The position numbers and the translations under genes were made by a program. A stretch of DNA of 64,000 nucleotides. Origin: Halichondria panicea (taxonomy: Eukaryota > Porifera > Demospongiae > Suberitida > Halichondriidae). The notes under the pieces are model-generated. The model saw only the letters and a program-made list of their open reading frames with translations. It was not told where the DNA came from and made no database searches. The stretch is taken from the NCBI RefSeq assembly GCF_963675165.1, contig NC_087382.1, positions 2,943,463 to 3,007,462 on the forward strand. Reading direction: 5' to 3'. Shown piece after piece: positions 49,847 through 60,407 of the stretch (positions within the stretch are counted from its first letter, which is position 1; every line of letters starts with the position of its first letter).

Positions 49847-49950
49847 CACTCCTTATATACAAGCAGACCTATACACAGGAAGTGTCCTAATGCATGAGTG
49901 TTTCCCACCATAATTAGATAAAGATGTAGATATAATTATACGTAGATGCG
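49847..49950 (-). promoter_or_regulatory. Orphan copy of the membrane-protein promoter block
   Basis: Contains ccttatatacaagcagacct and gcatgagtgtttcccaccat, as upstream of genes 2 and 4, but the (GT)n tract replaces the gene that should follow on the minus strand. Probably the remnant of a lost fifth member. Confidence 0.55.
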
Positions 49951-49989
49951 GTCTAGAAATGCATTATGAAAGTAAACACCTGGACATTA

Positions 49990-50850
49990 AATGCATTATG
50001 AAAGTAAACACCTGGACTTAAATGCTTATGACATTAAATGCACTATGATAGTAAACACGTGGACAGATTTTAACCACAACATAAACATACGATCTTTATA
50101 CGAAAGAAAAACAGATAGCATTTCGTTGTATTGTGAGTTGACTGCATGCTTACCGGAGACACTCTCAGGCCACGCTTTCAATCTTTGCACGTTATAGGAG
50201 AATTTTTGTGTGGGATTGCTAACCTACGAAAGCAGCAAAGATTTCGCGATACATATACGGTATATATACCTTAACCACATATACCCAGATATGCTGCATG
50301 GTATAACTTTGAATATAATAAGAACATTGATATCATAAATTATTGCATGCACTGTTAAAAATGGGTAGTTACAATAGCACAACCACGAAAGAACCACGAA
50401 TGTTTTGTCCCCCGAAAATTACCCGCTATACGGTAGTTAAATATTCGCAATACAGTTGCTGTCAACAAGTCTCACAAGTTATAGAGTTCACATGAACTTT
50501 TCTTTCTCATTAACCAAATAAGCAGAAACTAATACCCACGAAAATATGTCACCTAAGGTACCGTATATAGCACAAACATGTTAAGGCACGTAATGGCCTC
50601 TAAAAGCATTTCGTTGTATTGTGAGTTAACTGCCAGAGTTACCGGAAACACTCCCATGGGTAGCAGTAGTCGGGCGCGCCGCCCTCTACCGTTGCCCGGA
50701 AGGAGATCGGGAATCAAGCCTATCCACAATTTTGTTCTGTTGTTGGAATTCCACCAATTCCACCAGCTCCAATCAGATTGCAGTATCTCAAGTGGATTGA
50801 TCACACCCACTCAACTTTACCACGTGTGAATTTTGCACACGTTGGATTGA
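49990..50850. other. Repeat-rich spacer with MITE and ODAD2 3'-end scrap
   Basis: Holds two short direct copies of attatgaaagtaaacacctg, a MITE remnant and the 30-bp ODAD2 terminal fragment at about 50.45-50.52 kb. A relatively GC-rich unique patch at 50.65-50.80 kb (cgggcgcgccgccctctacc) is not recognised as any gene. Confidence 0.55.
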
Positions 50851-50891
50851 CTGAGAGGCGTGGGTCTAATTAAAAGTTGCACTACAGTAGT

Positions 50892-51212
50892 TAGGCCAGG
50901 CAAAGTAGATTAGTAGTTTCTCATCATATTATGGTTTTTGAAAATTAATGAGGCCATGAGGTCATTATTCATTATGCTGACAGTGCAATATTTTAATGAT
51001 TTCATGCACAAACAAACATTACATCATCAGTAATTGCAGTTTCTATTTTGCCCTGTGGCTGGGTGTAACTCATTAATTGTAGACCACACCCTGATATACA
51101 ATGGGTGTGGCTCATTAATTTAGGCCACACCCCAAAATAATGACTTTGGGGAAGGCTAAAAGTGATGAGGGGGGCTGATGAGAAACTACTAATTTACTTT
51201 GCCTACATGGCC
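50892..51212. mobile_element. MITE, about 320 bp, GGCCAGGCAAAGTAGATTAG ends
   Basis: The left end ggcca-ggcaaagta-attagtagtttctcatca pairs with the right end tgatgagaaactactaattt...ctttgcctacatggcc. The interior repeats a noncoding gtggctcattaattNtaggccacacc motif. No ORF. Confidence 0.8.
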
Positions 51213-51257
51213 TTACACTGAAATGGAAAATTCCTTTTGGGGGTTTTACAGTAACTA

Positions 51258-51308
51258 TAGCCTCGAGACCAGGCCGATAGTATTTCAATCGGCCTGGTCT
51301 CGAGGCTA
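51258..51308. repeat. Palindrome resembling the two ends of the 57.77 kb element joined together
   Basis: Arms tagcctcgagaccaggccga(t) and complement, 21 bp each, separated by nine bases. The arm resembles the terminal repeat tagcctcgattccaggctga of the element that interrupts ODAD2 copy 3. Confidence 0.85.
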
Positions 51309-51485
51309 GCTGCTACCTACCAATTATTTATGGTTCGGTTAAAATTAACACAAAAGCAAGAGAAATAACTATATAATTAGATCTATAGAGATTTTTTTAA
51401 ATCTTTAATTTAAACAACACAAAACTATTTACTATTCTACCATAGTTTCAGTCGATATATATATACATGACGTCTAGTTCTTGCA

Positions 51486-52646
51486 TTATATACACGTATT
51501 AATTGAGTCTTTCATTTTCTGTAGCTGATTCTTCCAAGCAGGTATGAGAAAAATAGTAGCAATAAAAGAAAAAACAAAGGTACACAAACTGCTTAGAGCA
51601 GCTCTCACACTATGTATATACTCCATAACTTCAGCCTTACCATCGACAGGCACACCACAAAAGTAAAAGTCTAATGGCAGAGCATTGTCTGCTAAAAGGT
51701 AGGCTATGAAAGTAAACCATGTCACAATACCAGAAATACCAACTATCCACATGTATGTTGTGGATGGACCTTCTTCTCCATCAAACATGATGACTTTGTA
51801 GCAACTGCAGCAAATAGTGTATGCTGCATAAATCAGAGTAATTAACCCGGCTGCTACTACAAGAGCGATATCGGGTCCTCCGCAAAACATAGTTGACGTG
51901 CATATCATGTGCATTTGTGCAAATTCAATGAAAGTACTGTAAAAAACATCAAGGGAAACTAATTGAATAAGCATAGGTGCAGCTGTTTTCCACCAATTCT
52001 CCATACTCTTATCAGGACCCTTATCCGGACTCTTATTCGGACCCTTATCCAATCGTATGAACAAAAAAAGTGCAATAACTCCAGACACCCTCCAATATCT
52101 CAGACAATTTCTGTCACAATGACCGAGCACATTAGCATACATTTCGACCAGCTTAAAGACATTGTCTCCATAATAGTAGAAAACAGAGCCAAAAAGTACA
52201 TACGACCATTGTTTTCCAATACTGATACATTCACAGCCATGGCGACATATTTCTACTACAGCATAGACACAAGCAGGTACGATAGCGAAAAAGAACCCAA
52301 TAAGGGCATATGTGACAACAGTTGCTACAGCTGCACCACGTGCTGGTGGACATAGAGCCACATATGTGCCATTAGCTGATAGAGAATCAGTCGCATTTAT
52401 ACAATTAGGAGCTGATGCAGTCGCATTTGTACAATTAGGAGCTGATAGAGAATCAGCTACATATGTACAATTAGATGGTGGATACTCTGCTGCAATCACT
52501 TCCAAAAGAGACGTTTGGAGTGTATCCCCAAGGAACACAAGAATGAATAACCACTTGTTATTTGGTTTGTATTTTTCCACCTATATAAATAATCATAATT
52601 ATATAATAGTATATACTGCATGCATGCATGAACTCACGTTAGCCAT
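51486..52646 (-). CDS. Multi-pass membrane protein, family member 3
   Basis: Exon 1 is ATGGCTAAC (52638-52646), donor gtgagt; exon 2 is 51486-52580, starting VEKYKPNNKWLFILVFLGDT. About 367 residues. Family motifs are FYYYGDNVFKLV, WRVSGVIALFLFI, HMICTSTMFC and ADNALPLDFYFC, with about eight hydrophobic stretches. The first loop is expanded by an imperfect repeat rich in N-glycosylation sites (APNCTNATASAPNCINATDS). A short DKGPNKSPDKGPDKS repeat with a 12-15 nt period lies in a cytosolic or luminal loop. There is no long C-terminal tail; it ends KMKDSINTCI. Function unknown. It lies between ODAD2 copies 2 and 3. Confidence 0.75.
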
Positions 52647-52683
52647 GATAAAATACTCCTTGGCTTTTCAATTCAAGTATATA

Positions 52684-52866
52684 GTACTGGAGTTTGCATG
52701 TAGAATCTTTGCAACACATGCAGTGTGACTGCAGAGCACTGATGTGGTTCCTTATATGGGAAATGCTCATACAATAAAAGCCCACAATGTGTACACATAT
52801 TCCATATAAGGAACACGTAACGCTGGACGCTTTTTCTGGTGTGTTGCAAAGATTCTGCAAACTCCA
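52684..52866. mobile_element. Inverted-repeat element upstream of membrane-protein gene 3
   Basis: The left arm actggagtttgca, agaatctttgcaacacat pairs with the right arm gtgttgcaaagattctgcaa, actccagt; an inner pair gttccttatatgg/ccatataaggaac also matches. It begins about 40 bp upstream of the ATG exon, so it probably contributes to or disrupts the promoter. Confidence 0.75.
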
Positions 52867-53676
52867 GTATTATTCTACGCACAAAGCTGAAAGAAACAAT
52901 GTCATGTATTAATAAATATATTGACAAAAAATGATTAAGCATGCAGGTGCTAGCGGGACTACACCAACCCCTCCTCTTTTCCAGCTGATGCATGCATAAC
53001 ATGTACAAACTCTACAGAATGCATAGCCTCCTTAACAGAGATCGAGGCTACAGAACGTGCTGCAAATCACATGAATATAATGCTATAAGGCATAATAAGC
53101 AAATCAGAATTATATTTGGTCAGTTTATATAGTTTCACAAGTTATAGAGTTCACATGAACTTTTCTTTCTCATTGGCGAGGGCCAGATGACGTATGTTAC
53201 TGATACAACCAGCGGCAGCTTCTTGCAGAACAAAGTCAGTGGAACCCACCATAGGGAGCAGACACTGTGTGTGTGGGGGGGTTGAGGGTATGGGATATAC
53301 GTATAGCGAAAGGTTATGACTTATATATAGTGGATTGCAGCATAGATATATTATATAGAACAGTAATTAAGAGCTAGGGATTGGATTCGACCAGGCCTTC
53401 CTGTGTAAACGGTTGAAACACTACGCGTTATGATTAGCGATTGCGAATAATTATTTTCGTGGACCGTTATGAGCCAAAACATGCAGCAAAGGACATTGCT
53501 TGACTTGGTTATGTATACCTATAAGTGCGCAGGGGGGCTTGGCCGTGATGCATTGTCAGACTTTTGGGACGAAGCATATAGACGTCACATTGATGGGTCA
53601 TCTCCTTTAATTGTTACATCCAAGCTCTAACATAACATGCTATAACCAATAGAGTTTGCATAATCAACATCGAATA

Positions 53677-53891
53677 CCGTATAGCGCTTAATTTCGCGGA
53701 TTTCGTGGGTTAGCAATCCTATACGAAAATTAAGTCCACGAAATTTGTTTTTTTAATTATGCTATAACGTGCAAATATTAAAGGCGTGGCTTCGGGTAAG
53801 CAGTCATTCCGTGAACATTGTGCAACGACATGCTTTTAGAGGCCATGGATTCCACGAAACATAAGTGCCTCGAAAACTTTGCGCTATACGG
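53677..53891. mobile_element. MITE, CCGTATAGCGC family, TA target duplication
   Basis: Begins ccgtatagcgc and ends gcgctatacgg, flanked by TA on both sides; about 215 bp. Related to the element at 56371-56595 and to degenerate copies at 47.70, 48.58, 50.25 and 63.16 kb. Confidence 0.85.
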
Positions 53892-54127
53892 TATAGTGAT
53901 CCACTAGTATGGCAGTCAAGACAATGAGCATGCATGCTGCATGACTATAATAATTATATAGTCTTAGCCACATGCACCCTATATAACGCGGAGTGTTTCA
54001 CGCCAACATTTTTGTGTCATGTATATAGTATATATGTATATATAGTCATGCAGCATGCATGCTCATTGTCTTGACTGCCATACTAGTGGATCACTATACC
54101 GTATAGCGCAAAGTTTTCGAGGCACTT
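53863..54127. repeat. Perfect 85-bp inverted repeat, 95-bp spacer
   Basis: 53863-53947 is, base for base as I read it, the reverse complement of 54043-54127. The arms include the right end of the MITE and adjoining sequence (gtgatccactagtatggcag). It is located between ODAD2 copy 3 exons A and B. It could extrude as a cruciform. Confidence 0.9.
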
Positions 54128-55679
54128 ACATTTTTGCAGTGCACTTGCAACAGAAAATTGCCAAACAGCAAAACCACAATTAGATTGCCATGCAGATATG
54201 AATTTCATTTTCATTATTATTAGGGCCAAACTGAAGCTAATACACATGCCCATGATATCATGATAAATATTTACATATATACAGGCAGGGATGGTGCCAA
54301 AAGTCAAAATTAATGGCTGCACGCTGCACTATATATATGCCTTGCAGCTCTCTTCTCACTCTTGCAGCTACCAGTATAGGTAGCGTTCTAGTGCAAAGCT
54401 AACTACTAAGTAGAGTAGCAACACTCCATAGACAAGTTTTGCTACGCACTCTTTTGAAAAGGCTGCAACGGCATTCCAAGTAAGCATAAAACTCGAGAAC
54501 CAAGCATTATTTTGCAAATCCACAAATTAAAATCCAAGAAAACATGACTATAGAAACTCTTACTTGCACTTTATTCAGATACTGGCATACATCACATGAC
54601 TCTAGTATACGGTACAACAGCTAGCAAAGGGCTCGATTCACTAAGTGAGTACATGCACACACACATGCACACGTACCTTAACTACAGCAGCTTCGTGCAT
54701 AGTGATACAGTTATCAGGATCCTTTGAGAGCTGGTGTAGAGCACAGGCAGTGGAGCGATGGACATCCAGGTCAGGTGACTTGAGATAGGAGACAAGTGGA
54801 GCTACTGCCTCCGCCTCTCCAAATGCAACACGATTGTTACGCCATGTACAGCACCTATAAACATAACATAAGTCAATCACTTGGAAAATTGTGCAGGAAA
54901 ATTCATTTAGAGAGCTATACAGAACATAAAATTACGAGCCCTCAAAAATAGCTACCAAAACAGCTGAAATTCAGAAAAAAGCACAAGGCGATTATATAAT
55001 TATAGCCTTCGTATTTGTGCTACAGTGTATTGCACTAGTAGTGTACTGTCTGTACCTGGCCATGGCATCAGCAAGGTGACGTCGGAGGTGGTCATCTGTC
55101 TATGCAGGGGGAGGGGAACTAAGTAATTTGTTGCATTTTTAATATAGTATGTAGTTCAACAATCACACTGCTACACTTACTGTATGGGTCAGTTTGGCCA
55201 GTAGTGGTACCACACCGTGGTCAGTGATGACTCCTAGGTTCTCCTCATTCTTGGCAATCTTAGCAATGGCTGCACACACACTAGCCAGGGCCTCGTGGTC
55301 AGGGGACTTCAACAGCCCTACTATGAGCTCCAATCCTCCCACAAATGATCGTACCAATTCACCAGCATCCTTGGCATTCTCAATACATGGACAAATAGCC
55401 CATGCAGCACACGCTTGGACCTACGTGAAAAGAGAGGTAGTAATAAAAGAAAGAGCAGCAGTTACATACGTACACATGTTCACTGCACAGATATTGACAT
55501 ATATTTATTGGTTTATACGTTTGTGAACGGTAGCAATCAATGTGTTATAAGGTCAGTGTTGTGTGCTTACATCATCATTGGGTGATTTTAGTAGAGACCA
55601 CAGCAACCGTACTCCATCTTGTTTGTCAATCACACTAGGTAGGTAAGTATATGAGAGCAAACATAATTATACTAGTGCT

Positions 55680-55960
55680 TAATCACTAGCCCTACAGCTG
55701 TGTACCCAGTGGGACCACACTGTACAACACTAGTCAACCACTATCTCTACAGCTGTGTACCCAGTGGGTCCACACTGTACACTGGTCAACCACTAGCCCT
55801 ACAGCTGTGTACCCAGTGGGACCACACTGTACAACACTAGTTAACCACTAGCCCTACAGCTGTGTACCCAGTGGGACCACACTGTACAACACTAGTTAAC
55901 CACTAGCCCTACAGCTGTGCACCCAGTGGGTCCACACTGTACACTAGCTACTTACAGCTG
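55680..55960. repeat. 56-bp tandem repeats in ODAD2 intron
   Basis: About five units of tacagctgtgtacccagtgg, gaccacactgtacaacacta, gttaaccactagccc. The homologous intron has about two units in copy 1 and four or five in copy 2, so copy number changed after duplication. Confidence 0.9.
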
Positions 55961-56219
55961 TGTACCCATTAAAAGTATAATTTTGTGTTGAGGTTGCATG
56001 ACCATCATAATTATGTCATAACTTCGCTATACCTCACTGAAATTCAAAGTTTTATATACCGTTGGATTCCTTGTTAAAAAACGCTTCTATCTATAATACT
56101 ATAGAGCTGATAAACTCCAACCAGCTAAAAGTTAGCATTTTCCATAGAAGTTCTTGGCATATTTGTCAACCACATAAAGCCATAATTGACGAGTAATTTC
56201 TGGGCTGAACTCACAGGAA

Positions 56220-57050
56220 TACACTTTAGTCAACCACTATATGTAGCTACCCTACAGTGTATACAGGAATAGTCAACCACTATATGTAGCTACCCTACAG
56301 TGTACACAGGAATAGTCAACCACTATATGTAGCTACCCTACAGTGTACACAGGAATAGTCAACCACTATACCGTATAGCGCGAAATTTTTGAGGCACTTA
56401 TATTTCGTGGATTGGCCTCTAAAAGCCATTTCGTTGCACAATGTTCGCGGAATGACTGCTTACCGGAAGCCACGCCTTTAAATCTTGCACGTTATGCAGG
56501 TAAAGAACGATTTTCGTGGACTTAATTTTTGTGTAGGATTGCTAACCCACGAAATCCACGAAAATTAAGCCCCTCGAAAATTTCGCGCTATACGGTATGT
56601 AGCTACCCTACAGTGTACACAGGAATAGTCAACCACTATATGTAGCTATACACCTACAGTGTACACAGGAATAGTCAACCACTATATGTAGCTACCCTAC
56701 AGTGTACACAGGAATAGTCAACCACTATATGTAGCTACCCTACAGTGTACACAGGAATAGTCAACCACTATATGTAGCTACCCTACAGTGTACACAGGAA
56801 TAGTCAACCACTATATGTAGCTACACCTACAGTGTACACAGGAATAGTCAACCACTATATGTAGCTACCCTACAGTGTACACAGGAATAGTCAACCACTA
56901 TATGTAGCTACCCTACAGTGTACACAGGAATAGTCAACCACTATATGTAGCTACCCTACAGTGTACACAGGAATAGTCAACCACTATATGTAGCTACACC
57001 TACAGTGTACACAGGAATAGTCAACTATTAGCTACCCTACAGTGTACACA
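56220..57050. repeat. 43-bp minisatellite expanded only in ODAD2 copy 3
   Basis: Unit tagtcaaccactatatgtag, ctaccctacagtgtacacag, gaa; about 15 copies, interrupted by a MITE at 56371-56595. Copies 1 and 2 have one or two units at the same place. Confidence 0.95.
56371..56595. mobile_element. MITE, CCGTATAGCGC family, inside a minisatellite unit
   Basis: About 225 bp with ends ccgtatagcgcgaaatttt / aaaatttcgcgctatacgg. Neighbouring units read accactatatgtagc; here the same unit is split as accacta-TA-[element]-TA-tgtagc. This directly shows insertion at a TA dinucleotide with TA duplication, the mark of Tc1/mariner-type mobilisation. Confidence 0.9.
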
Positions 57051-57727
57051 ATGGGAATAGTCAACCCCCATTAGCTAAAGTCTCTATTTGGGTTGAGTTG
57101 CCCAGAAGTTATGTGGTCAATTACGGCTTTATGTGGAGTACTGATACCAGGAACTTCTATGGAAAATGCAAACTTTTAGCTGGTTGAAGCTTATCAGCTC
57201 TAAAGCATAATATAGATAGAAGCGCTTTTTAACAAGGAATCCAATGGTATATGAAACTTTGAATTTCAGTGAAGTACATGTATAACAATTAAAGTTGTGA
57301 CAATTACTATCAACCTCAACACAGATGGACTTTACCTACAGTGTACACAGTGGGACCACACTGTGCACTAGTCTAGAGTAAAATGTTCGTTCAAGTGAGG
57401 GAAAAGGGGAAAAGGGTTGTACGGTTGAACATGTATTAAAGCTATACAATGTAACGTACGCCATGCTCTCCTGGTCCAGTGCACAAGCACCCACAGCATT
57501 GGTGGTGTTGATGAGGAGTGGTTGATTAGTGCCTGTGAGTAGCTGAACGAGAGGGGCTACCCCACCAACCTTGCGTATGACCACTCTACTGTCAGCATAT
57601 CGAGAAGCACACTCTCCCAGAGCACCCACCACATTCACCAGGACCTGCATCAGGAGGATAATAATATTATTCATTGCTGTAGCTAGATAGTAAACACAGT
57701 TATTAGGTTTCAGTTTCATTGTAGTAC

Positions 57728-59235
57728 CTCTTCAGGTTGATTGCCCAACAGTGATACCAGTTGCTCAACTGCTAGCCTCGATTCCAGGCTGATTAAAATA
57801 CGTATTAGTAAAACCAGTAGGTTTTACATAGGATTGGCAGTAGGTTTGCCCGTGTTTAGCAATATTTCAATTATTTTGACTCATGTTCAAACTGTTCTAT
57901 CTCTGCAGGGAAAGGCCACATCAAGGAACTGGCTGAACAGATAGTTTATTTAGCCTTTTCTCTCTTTGTATCTCTCATTTCATAATCCATGAACATTTTA
58001 ATGAATGAATATTGTCATTTTAAAAATTGCACTATTTCGAAGTTTCACCGCTCTTTGTCTGACTGACTAAGTAAGTAAGTAAGTAAGTTTCTTGCCCAGC
58101 ATTTGCTCCAAGTACAGCCATCTCCAGGACATTCTGCACAGGGTTTCCAAACGACTACAACCTGGATTACAAAGCGCTTCTTCAGATTTGCGATTGCTTC
58201 CACGAGGCAGATGACCTCTCAGTCTCTATTTCTCTTACCTAGACAATTCCGCCATCTTTAATGACTCAGCAATTTGCGTTGGGGCAATTGATAGGCGTGG
58301 CTAATAACCGTGCGCCTAAAATCAGCAGTGCTTTTCCAATTCCAGAGCCTGAGGTGTTGCTTTTCTTCACACTGTTCAGCTCTAGCTCCCTTTCTCTGAC
58401 AGGCATGCTATATGGCAATATGCACTGGCTAGATATCATGCTCTTAAAATGGCTGTCATTTAATACTGATTCACAAATTCAACATATCAAGCAATGTTAC
58501 TCATTATTAGTCCAGAGATATTCTAGAAGATATCTGATTATAGTCCTGTCTTCTCTTCTTTAACTTCTGTACTGCCTCTTGACGTTCCACTTATGCATGT
58601 CATGATACGTAAACTGCACTGAAAAAGAAAGGGAATCCGACTAGAAAAACATTTGCAATGTGAAAAATTACTAGGATTGGCCAGGGGAACCACAAAAAAG
58701 CGTGGAAACAAGAAATCCGACGAGAGCATAACTCCAATCCGTTACAACGTCATGAACATGTACAATACATAGTATAATAATAGACTGTGTTCCAGATCCA
58801 TCTACCAGCTTCCATCCACCACATCATTCCATGCAGGTCACCAGTACGGTCTGTGTATGTTACTACGCATGGATGGACTGTGTGTACCTACTGGTTTTAC
58901 TAATTAGGAACATCAATTCATCACAATCATCATGATTATGTGCCCGCACTTTCCAAAATGGGATAAATATATAGGGATTGGTCATCATTCCACCAGTAAA
59001 AATTGCGTGGCATATTGGCTGGGAAAACATGGGGAAACTACCAGTACATGTGATTGACGTTGTAACGGATTGGAGTTATGCTCTCGTCGGATTTCTTGTT
59101 TCCACGCTTTTTTGTGGTTCCCCTGGCCAATCCTAGTAATTTTTCACATTGCAAATGTTTTTCTAGTTGGATACATATATAGTATTTTAATCGGCCTTGA
59201 ATCGAGGCTACTCAACTGCTTGCAACTCTTTGAAC
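57728..59235 (-). pseudogene. ODAD2: ODAD2 copy 3 exon G interrupted by a transposon
   Basis: The 61-nt exon is present as 57728-57772 and 59211-59235 with ctcaactgc repeated on both sides of the insert (57764-57772 and 59211-59219). 45+25-9 = 61 nt restores the copy 1 length exactly, so the exon was intact before the insertion. One substitution relative to copy 1 (Lys to Gln in the KELK region) is also seen. Confidence 0.9.
57773..59210. mobile_element. 1438-bp TIR element with 9-bp target duplication
   Basis: Terminal repeats tagcctcgattccaggctga / tcggccttgaatcgaggcta (about 29 bp, imperfect) are flanked by the 9-bp duplication ctcaactgc. Inside, a perfect 110-bp inverted repeat (58641-58750 and 59057-59166) forms a second stem. 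The largest ORF (58261-58563, plus, 100 codons) is not recognised, so the element is probably non-autonomous. A 9-bp duplication suits Mutator-like elements among others (inference). Confidence 0.9.
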
Positions 59236-59566
59236 CTAAAAAATTAGCAGTAAAATCGATTTATAGATATTGTCTGTGACTCATTGTGGCTTGTAAGTCA
59301 ACCCATGCAGCCGGTGACCACACCTCCAACAGTACAGTCGCAGTCCCAGCACTGATTAATAGAACGAAGTTGGTGACCTAGCGTTATTTTAAAGACAACT
59401 CGGTCTAGCTCAGTCAGTGAAATATCCTATGACTCATTGGCTTTAATTTAGCATCTTTATTTCAAATATTTATTTCGTAATTTAAAGTCGATAATTATAT
59501 TAATTATCACACAGATAACGTTGACATAATTATGAATGCAATTATGAACCGTATGTGTTTAAGGTT

Positions 59567-59620
59567 GTGTGCTTACATCGATCATCATTGGGTGATTTTA
59601 GGAGACCACAGCAATCTAAT
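59567..59620 (-). pseudogene. ODAD2: Scrap of ODAD2 exon E
   Basis: gtgcttacatc-gatcatcattgggtgatttt and ggagaccacagcaatc match the 3' half of the 64-nt exon at 2427-2490, with small indels. It lies on the wrong side of exon G, so it belongs to yet another partial copy. Confidence 0.75.
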
Positions 59621-59739
59621 GTTTTTATTTATAATTATTGTCAATCCAGAGTTAATCACTATTTCTAAAATGTACTGTTATAGTTGTTTCAGGTTGCTGC
59701 CTGGGATCAACATGCACCCCTCACCGGAGTACAAATTAG

Positions 59740-60146
59740 CGATCAATTGAGCCTCGTCCGATTGATGCACCAATTGACCACCTTTAGACAACTTTAATTC
59801 TTCCTTCATGCACCACTATCGCCATCAACTGAGTAACAGCTTTCATATTTTCATTCAAAGTAGCCACCACATCTGATTTAGCCTCCTTTGATTTAGCGAT
59901 TGATCGAGCCACATATTTAGCTACCACATGAACAATCGATTGAACTATCCCTTTGACTAAATATCTTCCAAATTTACTTTGAATATATAGATCCCCAATA
60001 TCATGTCTGATGATTTTATGCTTATATGTTATGCATTCCGGTATGCCATAAAGCATGCATATAACTATAGATAAGGCACAATGCTTAGAATATAGCTCTT
60101 GTAATGTGCAGACGTTGCATATATACATGTCAACACATGCAAGCAT
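59740..60146 (-). pseudogene. Tail fragment of a membrane-protein family member
   Basis: An open 120-codon stretch contains IVQSIVHVVAKYVARSIAKS and VVATLNENMKAVTQLMAIV. These align with the post-membrane region of member 4 (MAQSIVHSVAISVAKLKAAD). The membrane core and promoter are missing; only about the last helix (SIVICMLYGIPECIT) remains upstream. It lies just downstream of gene 4 in the same orientation. Confidence 0.6.
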
Positions 60147-60407
60147 ATAATTTATATTATAGCTTCAAATTATAGACGATAAAGTCATTACAATTATTAT
60201 ATACGTCATAATTATAATAAAATATACACTCTCTTATACTTATATGCTATTAAAACGTTTTCTCCAATTAAAGTTGTAGATCTGCAATACAACTAACATA
60301 AATTATAACTATTGAAGGATCACAATTAAAACACATGCTCTAATTTAAATATCTTATAGACTCTATACTGTCTATCCAGAGTCAATCATGCATGCAGTCT
60401 GTCTGTA

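Larger units (their letters stand above)
53151..57644 (-). pseudogene. ODAD2: ODAD2 copy 3, last six exons
   Basis: Exons 57460-57644, 55571-55634, 55181-55420, 55056-55099, 54677-54854 and 53151-53264. All are open, with phases identical to the other copies and no stop codons. The last exon ends [18 protein letters not shown] then ANEKEKFM and TGA. The upstream exon G is split by a transposon (next entry) and exons H-J are missing, so the copy cannot make full-length ODAD2. The intron between 55635 and 57459 has been expanded by a 43-bp repeat and a MITE. Confidence 0.85.

Noticed and set aside
58261-58563. 100-codon ORF inside the 57.77 kb element as a transposase
   Set aside because: No DDE or zinc-finger pattern is visible and it is too short. 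The element is considered non-autonomous.
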